Source of the DNA: Hedera helix
Taxonomy: Eukaryota; Streptophyta; Magnoliopsida; Apiales; Araliaceae
Direction: 5' to 3'
Assembly: GCA_947179155.2 (NCBI GenBank)
Contig: OX359267.1
Location: 57,644,792-57,708,791, forward strand
DNA: 64,000 nt
This document shows positions 1-12,709 of the stretch, piece by piece. Every line of letters starts with the position of its first letter. Position 1 is the stretch's first letter. The notes below the pieces were generated by a model. It was given only the letters and a program-made list of their open reading frames with translations. It had not been told where the DNA came from and searched no databases. A program made the translations under genes and the position numbers.

Positions 1-699
1 AACCAGAGGAAATATTTAGTGCGAGTCCACATGACCATACCCATTTGTCTTAAATTCCAAAATGATACACCGCAAACACAACAGTTCTATGACACTTAAA
101 TTATTTAAAATTTGTACTAGCCCAACAATTTTCTGTCAAAGCACATGCACATGCAACTAATCATGCGTCTACAGTAAAATCAAATTACGATTCTATTTCT
201 CTCTATAGCGACAAAAATAAAAACACAACTATTTACTTCAAATTTTATATTGTCCCTAATTCTTTGCAACGGATTTTATTTTCTGTACGAAAGAAATTGG
301 AATTTTATTTTCTGTCACTAGAGAAATTGGAGGTTAACGGAGAGGGTAAAATCTGATTCTGATTTCTGAGCAATACCGAGTTCATTCAAGTCACCTCAAA
401 TCCAAAGAAACTCGATGTTTTTTAACATAGACTAATGAAGTACATAGAATTGGAAATAAATACCATTTATGAACTAGTCAAAAACCTAAAGAAACACAAC
501 TTATACAAACATATACTACAAAATTGATGAAAAGAAAAAAAAAAACAAGGGAAACAATGATACATGATAGTCGAGCTGTCATCATCAACGCCACTTGGCT
601 GTGCTTAGAACCGCAACTATAAGCTACAAACACTCTTAAAAGACAAAAGGTAATTTGTGTCTGGTCACACATTTTAAAGGGAAGAGAGAGTAGAGAAGG
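1..699. other. 3' flank of the NUP96 locus
   Basis: AT-rich sequence downstream of the minus-strand NUP96 stop codon. It probably holds the 3' untranslated region and terminator of that gene. I see no other coding sequence, RNA gene or repeat. Confidence 0.5.
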
Positions 700-2430
700 C
701 TATGAGGCTGCCTTTGAAAGATAACATGTAAAAAGTGATGCAGCATCCTGCAAATGACAGGACCTAAGGTTTTCAGGGACGGGTGCGCTAAATACAGTGT
801 CAATGCAGCTTAACTGAATATCCCATGTTGAACCCTCACCACTATCAGCCAGAAGCAAATTGCAAACCTCCTCGGCCATCTTTGAGTACACCACTCTGAA
901 AATTTGCTAAATAGCTTGTAAGTGAATGTTACAACAGTAAAAAGAGCCAATACCAAAACCCAAAAGACAGAAATATAGTGATCACAGCATAAAAACGTAT
1001 GAAAGGTTTGTACAAATTGTTTTTATTAGGATGAGTTAGAAGCACCTGAAAACTGAATAAGATTTTTGAAGGTAATGCACATTACAGAACTTCTTTGAGT
1101 GCAACAGTATAAACACACAGATACTATTGGTGCATGAATCAAAACAAGTAGATGTGAAGACACTAAACCGAATAAACAAATAGCACTAATAACTAAATGA
1201 ATCAAAACTGATATCACTTCGTAGCAGTAAATAATACAAAATAAGAGAAGATGAAGAGAAAAGTTGCTTCTTCACAGGCACTAATAGCCTAATAGCAAAC
1301 ATCTGATAGAACACAACCCACAACTGAAGTGGTTGAGTGGTCCCACAACATGGAACTGGAAACAAAAGCAGATGTTCTTATACCAGATGGATGAGAAATC
1401 TTTAGATATGGCTGTCAAATAAAATAATCAGCAAAAAGAGCAAATCCTCATCTCATCATAGAAAATGAGAAAGCATCACTTCTACTCTGGAGGGATAAAT
1501 ACTAAGAAGTCTAATTAAACAAGATGCTTGTTCAAGTTTTAAGATAGGAGTTGCAATACTACTGTTTAGGGATTTTATGAGGAAGATCAAACAAACAAGT
1601 GAAGTATAATTGAAAAAGTATGTACTTAAAGTCTTAAGAAACATGATTTAAGTACAAAAAATCACAAAACGAAAAGAATAAGGGAAACTTAAGATAAAAA
1701 GGCCATAGAAGATTGCTATATAGATATTAAATTGCATGCTTTTCCATGAACAATGAGAGAAGTAGTTATACCTTGCATCAACAGGTAATTTGCTACCATA
1801 CTTTGCCGACGACTCATTTAATTGACTCAATAAGTCTCGACAATAATTGATTTTGCTCTCGCGAGAAACCTGCATGAGAAAATATATGTTCATCAATGCT
1901 TATTATAGAAGTTAAAGGAATGACTAGTGACTATCAGTATGATATCAATAATATTTGGAGGCTTGGGATGTTGTTCCCCGTTTCAGGGAGGAGTTTAGGC
2001 TTGGGGAATCTCTTGTCTAGAAATTTGTTCCTAGCAAGTAGCTTTCGCGTTTTCCTCTGGGGAACACTCTTTGACGCATACTATCAGAAACAAGTTTGGC
2101 CTTCATAGGAATAGATGGGATTCAAATATCACAAATTGTTTAGGAACTCATTTGAGCCCTTATAAGTTCATTTTACAAAGATTATATTCTTTTTAGCTGT
2201 TGGACAGCTACCCACTTGGGGAATGAGAACCTCGTAAGGTAATAAGAGAAACATTGGCTAGGTAATTTTCCGTTTAAGGTTGATTTTTCTAGACTTTTTC
2301 GTTTGTCTCTCACATAACACTCCTCTATTGAGTTTCATTGTTATAATGGTGATTAAAATTAACCTCAAGGTCAGTTCCAAATCGCATACTTGGGGCCATA
2401 ACTTACCTATCCAAAAAAAACTAACTGGGA

Positions 2431-3660
2431 GTGTGGGCTCTTGGGATTTTTACTTTTTCTGAAACCTTAATGATAGAGATTATGACTTTGTTTTATCTTT
2501 CCTACCTCTTTTTTTTTTTTTTCTCATCTTTGGAACCATCTGGAAAATTTACCTTCAATTCATATTTTCGGTATTATACATATCATCAGCATTTTTTTCG
2601 GTTCCCTCTCAATACCTATATTTGGAAGGCTAAGATTCCCTCTAAAACTAAGGCTATTTGTATGCAGCTATTAAGAGGCCAAGGGTTCCCGGGCTACCAA
2701 GATATTTTTTTGAATTTTTCTTAAGCCTGCAATTTTTTGATATTTTCACTTCATGCCTAACAAAATTTCTGGAAAAAATAAATAAATTAAATATATATAT
2801 GTAATACTCTTTTAAAAAAGAAGAAAGTACTCTCTGTTTCAAATATAAGTCATTTTGCTATACTTTTTCAAGTTAATCTACAACGTAGGCAAATCCGAAA
2901 ATATCATTCTTCCCATTTTCAGAGTACCACGATACGAATATCACATTTTAGAGGCTCTCTTTGCTCCAGTCTATGTACTATAGAGTTCCTTATATACTAC
3001 AAGTCTGCAATACAAGTAAATCCCAATTCAATCAAAAAATACAAAATTGCAAGTAAAATTTGGATTAGGGGCTCTGCCTCTGAATCCTCCGCCGAATTAT
3101 TCCTGGCTTTACTATAATTATGTACCAGCCTCCCCCGGGGAAAAAAAAATCTGGCTTCATCGTTGTTTGTATGGTTTGCTGTGCTCAAAAGTCTTGTAAC
3201 ATTAGCAGCTTGGACTAAGAGGCGTAGGCTTAAAAAGCATTATTCCGGATATTTTTGCTATATACATGCGTAACTCAGAATCTCATGCTTATTTTTTCCT
3301 TCATTGTTTCTTGGCGAGCAAGTTATGGAGTTAGTTGTTTGAAATGTTTGATGAGGATTGAGATTGCCCTTCTTCTTTTGACAGTTTTCTGGAGATTAGA
3401 TTTACAAGTTTTGGAAGAAGAAAGGATGATAAAAATTTATGGTGATGTGCATTGTTTGCCTCCCAAGTCCATGCTCTCTCGAGAAAAGTACCACTGAAGC
3501 ATCTGCAGAACATAAATTATATTCTTTGCGATATTTAGGCACAAATGCAAGGATCTTCTCAGATAAATATATCTCTATAACGTTTTACTGGAATAGATTG
3601 TTTATTTTAGCAACTCTACGGGCGTTGGAGATGGAAGCTTTCCAGCCATAGGGATTGAGG
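2431..3660 (+). mobile_element. possible L1-type LINE remnant inside a NUP96 intron
   Basis: Inside the 2.67 kb NUP96 intron, on the opposite strand, the translation at about 2560-2670 reads FPLNTYIWKAKIPSKTKA. This resembles the zinc-binding C-terminal region of plant L1 reverse transcriptases (usual form W-K-x-K-I-P-S-K-x-K-A). A second weak patch at 3590-3650 (WNRLFILATLRAL) could be the tail of the same protein. Frames are broken and no reverse-transcriptase catalytic motif is visible, so this is a tentative call on a heavily decayed fragment. Confidence 0.33.
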
Positions 3661-5061
3661 GGTCGTTGTTTGTTAAGAGCATGTATTTTTCAATTTTTCA
3701 TAACCTTCACTGGAATGCTTTCGTCCACCTCTGAAGTTCTTTCTACTTCCAAATTAAAGTTTTCTTATTATATCTGAACAGAAATAGTATATCATAAAAT
3801 TAGGCCTTCAAAGGTTATGAGAAAATGACATCAGTTCCCTAGACTAGCAACAGCATCAAAGCATATCTGCTTTGATCTAGGCTTATGAGATCTACACAGC
3901 CTGAGCTGGTCTAATTAGGGAATCAAATCTCAAACCCTATATATCATCCTAGAAATAGTAACAAGGTAGTCTGTATTGAAGATGTTAAGGGGAAGGGATA
4001 TAAATGAGCAGGGGTTTATTTCACATATAACCTCAACAAAAGTTAGGTTTATTAATTGTTTTGTCAAGATGATAGTGTGACTACTAGCTTAAAACCATTT
4101 CCTCCTTTATTTGGTGGGCTGTAGAAATTACAGTACATCACCATGCTAATTAATGTTCAGTTTCATTGATCCCAAGTGCCTGGATCACTGTAGGTAGTAC
4201 CAGTGATATGAGGCTCTTTTCATTCTTTCCCGTGCTGGTTCAAGGGATGTTTGCTCCTTTCAGCAAATGTCTGTTATAATGCAACAGGTGTAATGGATAC
4301 TAACTATAGACTATATAGCAGCTGGCCTAGTATACATGTCGAGCAAACCTAAATGACGTGGTGCGTAGGTGACATTGCCTACATGTATTCATGTATGAAC
4401 ATTTTTCCTTCTTTGGAAGCCAGCTCAATGGGCAGCCTATCACGACAGAGCTCAGAAAGGAACAGAAAATTAAAAGGTGAACTATACACTGCAATCATTT
4501 TTACAACCTAGAAAATGTGTGAGAGAATTATCATACCAGTTCATTCACGGTATCATTGTCTTCCTGTAAGGAACTTCTTAATAGATAAAAGGAAATATAA
4601 ATTCCAGCACCCAAGTCCCAATCTTCAATTTCTGACTTGTGCTCTTCCATTGAAGTCACAAGCCTCCATATCTCCGAGTGTTTTGCTGCACAGCAAATGA
4701 TAACATCAATACTGTCTACAAGACTCTTGAGAGTGGCATGATTTGAAGTAAACTGCTAGCCAGACTCAGATATTTAAAAATACAATATTTAATTATTGGC
4801 AAATCTTAAAATTAGTGTCACACATACTAAAACAAGTCTTAAAAAATTGGCATGGTTTTGCTTCAACCCAACTTTGTTACGTTATAAATATATAATGTTT
4901 TAAAATGTATTAAAATATTGACTCAACATATATAATACTAGTAATTGCCCGTGCGCACAACATAACGAAAAATAAAATTAAAATTCAAAAAATAAAAATA
5001 TTATTATTATTATTACTAACGAAAAATTATATTAAAATTAGATTAAAATTCGAAAAATAAA

Positions 5062-5411
5062 AATATTATTATTATTATTACTACTACTACTGTTAGTGTT
5101 ATTGTTACTGTTACTGTTACTGTTACTCTTACTACTATTATTATTACTATTACTATTACTATTACTATTGTTATAATTATTATTATTATTATTATTGTTA
5201 TTATTCTTATTGTTACTATTATTATTTTTATTATTATTATTGTTATTATTATTATTACTATTAGTATTATTGTTATTATTATTATTGTTATTATTATTAT
5301 TGTTATTATTACTATTATTATTATTGTTACTATTATTGTTATTACTATTACTATTATTATTATAATTATTATTACAATAATTATTATTATTACTATTATT
5401 ATTATTATTAC

Positions 5412-5447
<36 letters not shown>

Positions 5448-5474
5448 TATTATTACTACTATTATTATTATTAC

Positions 5475-5525
<51 letters not shown>

Positions 5526-5590
5526 TACTACTACTACTATTATTATTATTATTATCATTATTACTATTATTATATTTATTATTAGTATTA
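5062..5590. repeat. long imperfect TTA/TTG/CTA trinucleotide microsatellite
   Basis: More than 500 bp of TTA repeats with interspersed TTG, CTA and TAA variants lie within the NUP96 intron 4686-6024. A shorter run sits just upstream at 4999-5020. Long open frames on the minus strand (poly-Asn and poly-Ile) are artefacts of the repeat. Confidence 0.95.
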
Positions 5591-8500
5591 TAGTGTAGGG
5601 GTGAATTTGATTTGGGCAAGAATTTTTTTGTGAGGTGAAATGTGAATCATTAGATTAAGTTGGAATAATCTGAACCGTCTTTATGCTCACCTCAAATTCT
5701 TGTTTCAAGTTAGTTCACTTTTAGCAGAGTTTTAGAATCCCAATCTAATCCATTTTAGCATGTGAATTTGCATGTTTATTATCCCCAATCAATATGATAG
5801 GAAAGCTAGTCTATCACTTCTAATTATAGTGTAGTGCCTATAAAAGTAAATGTATATGCATATCATTCTCTTGGCAGCATGTGCTGTCGACTATAAGATA
5901 TTTGCCATCTATCAGCAATGCTGAAATTTCTTTAAGCAAATCCACAAAGCATTACCATTGATGTAGTCTCAGCAACTGGTAGAATAACCATCAATATGGC
6001 ATACATATGGTAGTTAGAAATTACCTGACAAGTATAAGGAATGAACAACAGAAGTTATAAAAATTGAATGTGCTTTTTGCCAATTTGCACACTGGAGAAA
6101 GTGTTCAAAAGCTTTGGAGAGATCTCCATAATAATTGAAATATAATGCCTGCAAATGAAAAAAAATGCAATCAAATCAGAAAGCAAAAGGCCAACAATAT
6201 TTCAAGAGCTCAATTTTATTATAATTGACAGTTATAACTAACATCTCGCTACAACTTATACATGGAAAGTTTAAACCAAAAAATTAGTCTTCCCAGGCAG
6301 TCTAAAACCTTAAGTACCTCCAATATGAATAAACACATATTCAAATGGGATAGATGGGAACTGTGTTGCCGCACCCATTATAGATGACCACAGACTCCAC
6401 CGCATCCCGTTAACAAAAAACAAGCCAATTTAAAGTAAAAAGAATTCCCATACATGGGAAAATTAAATTGTGCAAAACCATGACATGTTAAAGATACTCA
6501 CCAAAGCTTCATCCAACCATGCCGGACGGATACCCAAATCCTCAATAAATTGGCGCTGTAGTTCTTGGGTACTCCAAGATTCGCAATACTGGAACAAGAT
6601 TTCCCTGATTAGAGTAGCCTGCAGATAAGGATAATCATCACGATGGGGTATGTGAAGTACCACATAGATGGCCCAATGACATTTCCCTAGACACAGCAAC
6701 TGAGAAACAAACCCCATGTCGAGAACATGAAGATCACTAGAACTGAAAGTTCCAACTGCTTCTAACACTGCTCGTTGGTGCCATATCATATGATAGTCAA
6801 GTGGATCTTTTGTTGAAGCGAAAGTGCTGAACATGGTCTTCAGAGCACCAAAATTTCTTTCTCCACCGGCATGAAGAAGCATAAGATAATATGCAAGGTC
6901 AAAGCGTACTTCTGGACTCCACTTCATTCCTTCTTCTAGTGGTCCTTCATCAATGTAAACTGGGACTGGAAACAGTGCCCTTCCATAATCAAGAAGCTTC
7001 TGATAAGTTTGAAAAACAATAGGTAATGACGTGTCCGGTGGAAGCTTCATCAATAATCTTAGAAACCTTTTCCAGTCAATATTTATGTCCTCTAAAGCTC
7101 CATGAATATTACCAGCAAGTAACTCAAAAAGCCTTGTCCTATCCTTCTCAATAAAGTTGAAGTCCAGTCCTTTATTTCGCCAAATCTCAAGCTGCTGAGC
7201 AATATCAGAACGATTGACAGTCGACCCACCAGCCTGGCTCAACAGACAAATTAGTCTAACATCTCCCCTAGAAGCAGACAGTTCTACTACTGCCACGTCC
7301 AGTTGTCTCCCAGTAAGGAGCAACAATATGTGTTCTCAATCGTTTGACTCATTCAAGGAGCTTACCTCGTCCTGCACCCTGTGGCAAACACTCTCTTGTA
7401 ACCAGTAACTGAACTCAGCTCTTCGAATTAATTGAAGTGCTTCCTGGTCCTGCACCCTGTGGCAATGTCTGGAGAGCTTTCCTTCCTGTCATGAATCATG
7501 TGTTCCTCATTGTCAGCTCCCACCGTGATCAGTTGTACACTAATTTTCCTTGAGGAAAAAGGAACTTTTATTAATTCCCATACCAGTACTTGGTGCATCA
7601 AGACTACACGAGCGGAAAAAGATAATCCAGGAACCTCTAGCTGCCCCTCAGTGATTCCTATATAGCTCCGGCAAGTGTCTGGAAGCAACATCGGATCACC
7701 AACAAGTTTCTGAAGCTTTAGCTTGTAGGATCCAACCCCAACTTCATCTGTTTCATGATTTAATTCCTTGTGAAAATTTAACAGAGAATCAAAACAACAA
7801 TCGGTAAGATTCTCACTGACTTTGTTATTTTCATCTCTAACCACTTTATCAAATGCAACCTCTTCTAAATTGACCGCAGAAGATATTACCCGTGCATCAC
7901 TGCTACCAACAGGTGCACCAGTGTGAACAAGGACACCATTAGGACCCCATCCTACACGAAATGACCTACCCATGAACAATGCTGCATCAACTATGTTCCA
8001 AGAGTGACTTCCTGTAAGTGGTGTTTTGTTCTCGAGATCCATCTTAAAACTATCTACTTGTGATGGCTTCAGAGGTAGGCCCTTACTCTGTTGAGTCTTA
8101 AAATGGACCCAGGCGAGCTCGACCCAAAATTACCAGGGTTATACTCAAGCAAAGCTAATGGGGTCTTTCGAATAACAAGGGGGCTAGATCTGTGGACTGT
8201 CCTCCGAGAGGATTTCTGTAAAGGAGATCCTGTGGATTCTTTACAGAAGGGTTGCTTATGATGCAAAATCATACCATTAAGTTCCTCTGCCTCCTCATTC
8301 TCAGCAGGAAACATTAACATCCGCACTTCTCTCATCTTCACGGGATCAAGACCAAGGTGAGCAGGAAGAGAATGTGAAAGCAAAGTTGGATCCATTATGG
8401 CAATTTCCTCATCAATATCAGTGTCCTCGCCACCATTCATCTCATTAGCATCCTGAACTTCTGAAGCGGCATCATCCATCGTGACATCTTCCTCGTCATT

Positions 8501-9082
8501 TTCAGTCAAACCAAATCTGCTAAAATGGTGAACTGAGAATATCCATTCACCATTTGAGTGATTGAATGAAATAAAATCTGCTCCCTGTGTCTCTGTGTGG
8601 AGCTTCAGTTTCTTCACAAATTCTCTTAGCCCCTCCTCTCTATATGTGGAGGGTCTTATTTGCAGCACCAAAGTTACTTCAGCTGCCTTGTTAAGGCCCT
8701 GACCAACCACAGGCTTTGAACTTTCATCTTCATATACAACTACCTCATGCCTACTGAACTTTATAATATGATTTAAATCCAGCCATCTAACATCAGTCTC
8801 CCCCGAAAATTTGACATATCCATAACCAATTCTTCCAACTGTGAAACCTTGAATTCGGCTGCAATAACCAGGAACCATGAGTTCTCAAGAAGCCATCTCA
8901 CCCAAGCAAGGTTCCATAAAATAATCATAAGATAGCAAAGTAGGTAAAATAGCATCATTACCACACAGAACCTTACGTGCTGAAGAAAAATCTGTGCCAT
9001 TCAGGACAATTTTTCTTTTTTTGCACTGAGACAAAGAAATAGGGGGGTCAAAAGCGTTAAACCACCCCACATGAACGTCCAT

Positions 9083-9640
9083 TCTTAAGTTGGACCAATT
9101 AAAATGTTGCTATTAGTGCCAATACGAACCTCTTCGTTGACAGCCCCTGATAAAAATGATACACCATAATTTTCATCGAGAATACACTATAAAAACAACA
9201 GAATTGATATTACCACATTTTTACAAGCAAAAACTCAAATCGACTCCCCAGTACAGAAAAATGAGGGAAATTTGAACAATAATTGCCGCATTCAAGTATC
9301 CAATTTGAGATAAACCCATAAATCTGAAGCAAAAAGGACCGAAAGTCCTAAATCTGAAGCAAAAAAAAAGATCTAAAGCCCTAAATCTGAAGCAAAAAGG
9401 CGATTGCACAGCTTAAAATCCATACATATTACATGGTTTAATAGCAGAAGAAGTAAATTGACAATCAACTTGTAGTTAAAATGAAATAGAATAAAAAAAA
9501 GTATACGAACCTCTTTCTTTCTATAGATTAGAGATTTAGAGTTGTGAAATTCTCAGTCGTAGTGTTCGGTAGACTGATCAAGTTCGGTCCATAGGAGGGA
9601 AGGAGGAAGGAGGGAGGGAAAGATTTCTATTTGACCAGAT
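9083..9640 (-). promoter_or_regulatory. NUP96 5' leader and proximal promoter region
   Basis: Upstream (minus strand) of the NUP96 ATG there is no other gene. The stretch 9590-9630, read on the minus strand, is a CT-rich tract typical of plant transcription start regions. Two GAGGTTCGT sequences (around 9508-9516 and 9127-9135) could be donors of a 5' leader intron. The start at 9082 was chosen because it has A at -3 and is followed by a KKRKIV stretch resembling the N-terminus of other plant NUP96 proteins. Confidence 0.4.
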
Positions 9641-11027
9641 TTCAGATCGTATACATCTATAAGTTGGGCTTCGAATGGGTCGCGTCTGCAAAATATTTGG
9701 GCCTTTGAACTGTACATATTCTTCAATCAATTTAATTTAAAGCAGGCCCTGGTTGGACCTTCCGGTCCGATTGATAGGAAACTTCTAGCTTATGTGTCAC
9801 CTCTTTACGCCCGGTATCTTGCATCTAGTTGTAACTAGTAAAAAAGAAAAAGAAAACATATGTCCACGTGCACCCTATCACGCACGGAAGCTCACGAAAT
9901 AGTAATTAACTTAACAATTAAAATTCCATGAGTATGGGAGGACTCACTTTTTATTAAAGTGAGCAACGAGTTAAATCAATTTGAATTTTAAGATATTTAT
10001 AATTGACTCGTAAAATTAAATTCTTACATAAATTCAACTCAAATTTAAATTATATTTGAAAATTTTTACTCAGATTCGACTCGATTTAAATTTTCGTTAC
10101 TCGAATTCGATCCGACTCGAATCGAATTATATTCAAACTACTCGCGAACTTTAAATTCATATTCGAATTCAAGTCTCCACATAATAACTAACTTTATAAT
10201 ACATACAATTATTAATTAAACTTATTATTTTACTTAGAAATGAGAAAATATAATTATAATTACGCTTTACAAATATAAAATTACAAATAAAATAAAATAA
10301 TAATAACTAATTATTAATTTTTTTGTTTAATTGTGTATATATATATTATAAAAGAATGTATCGAGTGTTTATTCGAATATATATCAATCGGGTATGTATC
10401 GAATCATAGTTAAAAATTCGAGTTATTTGAATTCTAAACGAGTTGAGTATAACATTATTCAGATTCTACTCGTATTTTTATTCAAATTATTTTTTGTGCT
10501 CAGATTTGAATCATATTATTAACGAATTTGAGTTTAACTCATATTTTTTAAAGTTGAACCCAAACTGTTTGGTTCGATTTGTAACCTTACTTTTTATGAA
10601 ATTGAGTGTGTTTGTGATAAGATGTGTTCATATATCAGGTTTTCTTATTTTATTTTAAGGTGATCATAAATATAAAAGTATTGATAATATTAAGCCATAA
10701 CTTATATTTGTTAAGTATAAGAGGTCAAATTTAAACACGGCTGCTATTTTAATGTATAAAGTTTTAGAAATGACAAAAAAATGTTTATTTGACTTTTTAA
10801 AATTAATTGGTAACGTTTTAAATTTTAAAGCTGATATACACTCACTTAAGGTTTTAAATAACAAATTGTAATTAACAATACTTTTTAACTAAATGAGGCA
10901 AAGTTTTTATTTTTGTGATGACTCCAAATCTGGGCTCACACAGTTTAAACTTGAGCTGTTAAAATATATAACAACTATTACAATATAGTAAATCGTACAA
11001 TAATACACAACTAAGACTTCACTATTA
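9641..11027. other. AT-rich spacer with a TCGA-rich degenerate repeat
   Basis: No coding sequence is visible. The part 9970-10590 is rich in ACTCGAATTC/GACTCGAAT-type words and reads like a decayed dispersed repeat, but I could not define its ends. Confidence 0.4.
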
Positions 11028-11032
11028 TTGTC
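11028..11032. repeat. 5' target-site duplication TTGTC
   Basis: The 5 bp before the 5' LTR are TTGTC. The same 5 bp follow the 3' LTR at 17415-17419. Confidence 0.93.
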
Positions 11033-12487
11033 TGATAAGTAGGATTTTATTCCTATTTATTAGGTATTTTTAGGCTTAATTAATTGTGAGTTTTTAAGTA
11101 TTTTTAGTGTTTTAGGTCATTTTATATAATTTATGTAATTTTATGTGTTTTTATTATTTTTAGTATTTTTATATTATTTTTATTTATTTTTATATTTTAT
11201 TTTGTAGGAAAAATAAGCTTGGGGGCAAATCTGCAAATTCTGCAAAAGTTAAGTGGCAGGATGGTAATTTCCGGAAAGATGAGTTCGCGCCATGCGCGCG
11301 TTGAAGAAGTCGGCAACAAGGAGACCGTGCGGCGTCGTTTTAGCTGGACGTGGATAGGCAGTGTAAGGGCTGAGACGACGTCGTTCCGGCCAGGCATGAA
11401 AGAAGCAGGCGCGTCAGCGGTAATGGCCAGCTGTCAACGCGTGGGTGGCCAGGAGCGTTGACCGGGTCAAAAAGCGTGTTATGCCCTGTTTGGTTGCGCG
11501 TTTTTGCTGGCAGATTGGATTATTTCGGATTTTGAGCATTAATTTGATTCCAAATTGGATTTCTTTTCCACATTAGCTTAGGATTATTATTGTATTTCTA
11601 TAAATATATTAGGAGACTCATGTTTTCAGTAGTTTTTAATGATTAGCAGATTGTTAGAGATAATTAGGAGCTCTCACTCTCAGGTTTTTCTTATTATTTT
11701 TATTATGTTTGGCTAATTTTATTATTCAGTTCTAGGGAATTTCAAACCTAATTATAATTAATGATTTAATTAATTCAGTAATATTATTTATTCTTCCTCA
11801 TATGAAATTATTTATGATAATCTGTTTTAATTGTTTATTTGATATTGGGTTTGATTGATTTAATTTTGGCCTGTTGAGTTAATCAAATTATTATCAATTG
11901 CTAGATTTAGGAATTATATTACGTGTAATTGATATTGTTCCTAATCGTTGGTAGTGAATAGTGATAGATGATTGTGGTCAAGCTTTTATTTATTGCTATG
12001 GTTATCATGATGTAAGTTAAACAATCCGAGCTTATGAGATTGTTGCTTAGAATAATCTAATTTCCTTGTGATTAATGCTTCCATTATATTAAATTTAGAG
12101 AGCTTGTTCTAGGTTGTATAATGGTTAGAATCTAATGAAGAGCTTGTTTTGTTAGATTAAAATTATGGGAAATTTCGGATAGCAGAGCTTGTTGTTATCT
12201 AGGGTTATTGGTTTCATGGAAGGATAAAAATATATCTTGATTGATTGATCTATTAATTGTAAGGGTGAGATTGAACCGAAGAACTGAAAATTTTAATTTA
12301 TTAATTAATTTTATTAATTTACTTTTATTTATTTAGTTAATTATAGTTAGTTCAAAACCCCCAAATCTAGTTTACATTGCATAAAAATAAATTAATCATT
12401 CTCTGTGGGTTCGACCCTTACTTGCTATTATACTGAGTTTGTGATTGAAAGTAAGGATTAATTTTGGAGTGTTAACGACAGCTACCA
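11033..12487 (+). repeat. 5' LTR
   Basis: The LTR begins TGATAAGTAGG and ends GCTACCA, repeated at 14957-17414. It holds a GC-rich island around 11215-11470 and a TATAAATATA box at about 11600. Open frames in the island occur in both LTR copies and look non-coding. Confidence 0.95.
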
Positions 12488-12492
12488 AATTT

Positions 12493-12510
12493 TGGCGCCG
12501 TTGCCGGGGA
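12493..12510 (+). other. primer binding site, tRNA-Asp
   Basis: TGGCGCCGTTGCCGGGGA is the exact complement of the 3' end (including CCA) of plant tRNA-Asp(GUC). It lies 5 bp after the 5' LTR, the standard position for minus-strand priming. Confidence 0.93.
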
Positions 12511-12709
12511 ATGATTTTAATTTATTTTTATGTTTTTGTAAATTTTCTTTTAATTTAGTAATTTTTCTTAGATTTTATTTTTATAGTTTTTCATAGTTTA
12601 ATTGAGTTTTGCAGGTTAAGGATGGAAGACATGCGTGATTATGTTAATGAGGTAAAAATTTTCTTCTCATGAGCAACAAACTGATAGTCTAACTTCTTTT
12701 GTTTATCAA

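Larger units (their letters stand above)
700..9082 (-). pseudogene. NUP96: nuclear pore complex protein NUP96 (SAR3/MOS3/PRECOCIOUS), full-length but disrupted
   Basis: NUP96 belongs to the Nup107-160 (Y) scaffold complex of the nuclear pore. The 5' coding exon runs from 9082 to the donor at 6501; further exons are 6148-6025, 4685-4537, 1869-1772 and 895-700, all with GT-AG borders and compatible phases. The N-terminal part carries the Nup98-type autopeptidase-like domain with a PGYCSR stretch near the start and HFSRFGL at about 8527-8507. The alpha-solenoid part contains LLSQAGGSTVNRSDIAQQL and FNFIEKDR. Summed exons give about 1,040 residues, the normal plant length as I recall it. Four lesions break the frame: TGA at 8885-8887, a one-base deletion near 8097-8104, a 14-base insertion at 7450-7463 and TGA at 7336-7338. 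A truncated product could start at the ATG at 8876-8878 but would still meet the later lesions. Large introns (1870-4536, 4686-6024) hold repeats. A functional copy presumably lies elsewhere in the genome. Confidence 0.88.

Noticed and set aside
5038..5619. Minus-strand open frames of 193 and 171 residues (poly-Asn, poly-Ile)
   Set aside because: They are the translation of the TTA microsatellite in an intron; there is no non-repeat protein content.
7330..7366. Alternative intron in NUP96 (donor GAG|GTAAGC at 7365) that might splice out the stop at 7336
   Set aside because: The sequence is conserved coding in relatives, and joining to the nearest AG (GTGGCAG) gives an immediate TAG, so it does not rescue the frame.
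11197..11461. Short frames on both strands in the GC island of the Ty3-type LTR
   Set aside because: Present in both LTRs with no protein similarity recognised; the island is better read as a regulatory part of the LTR.
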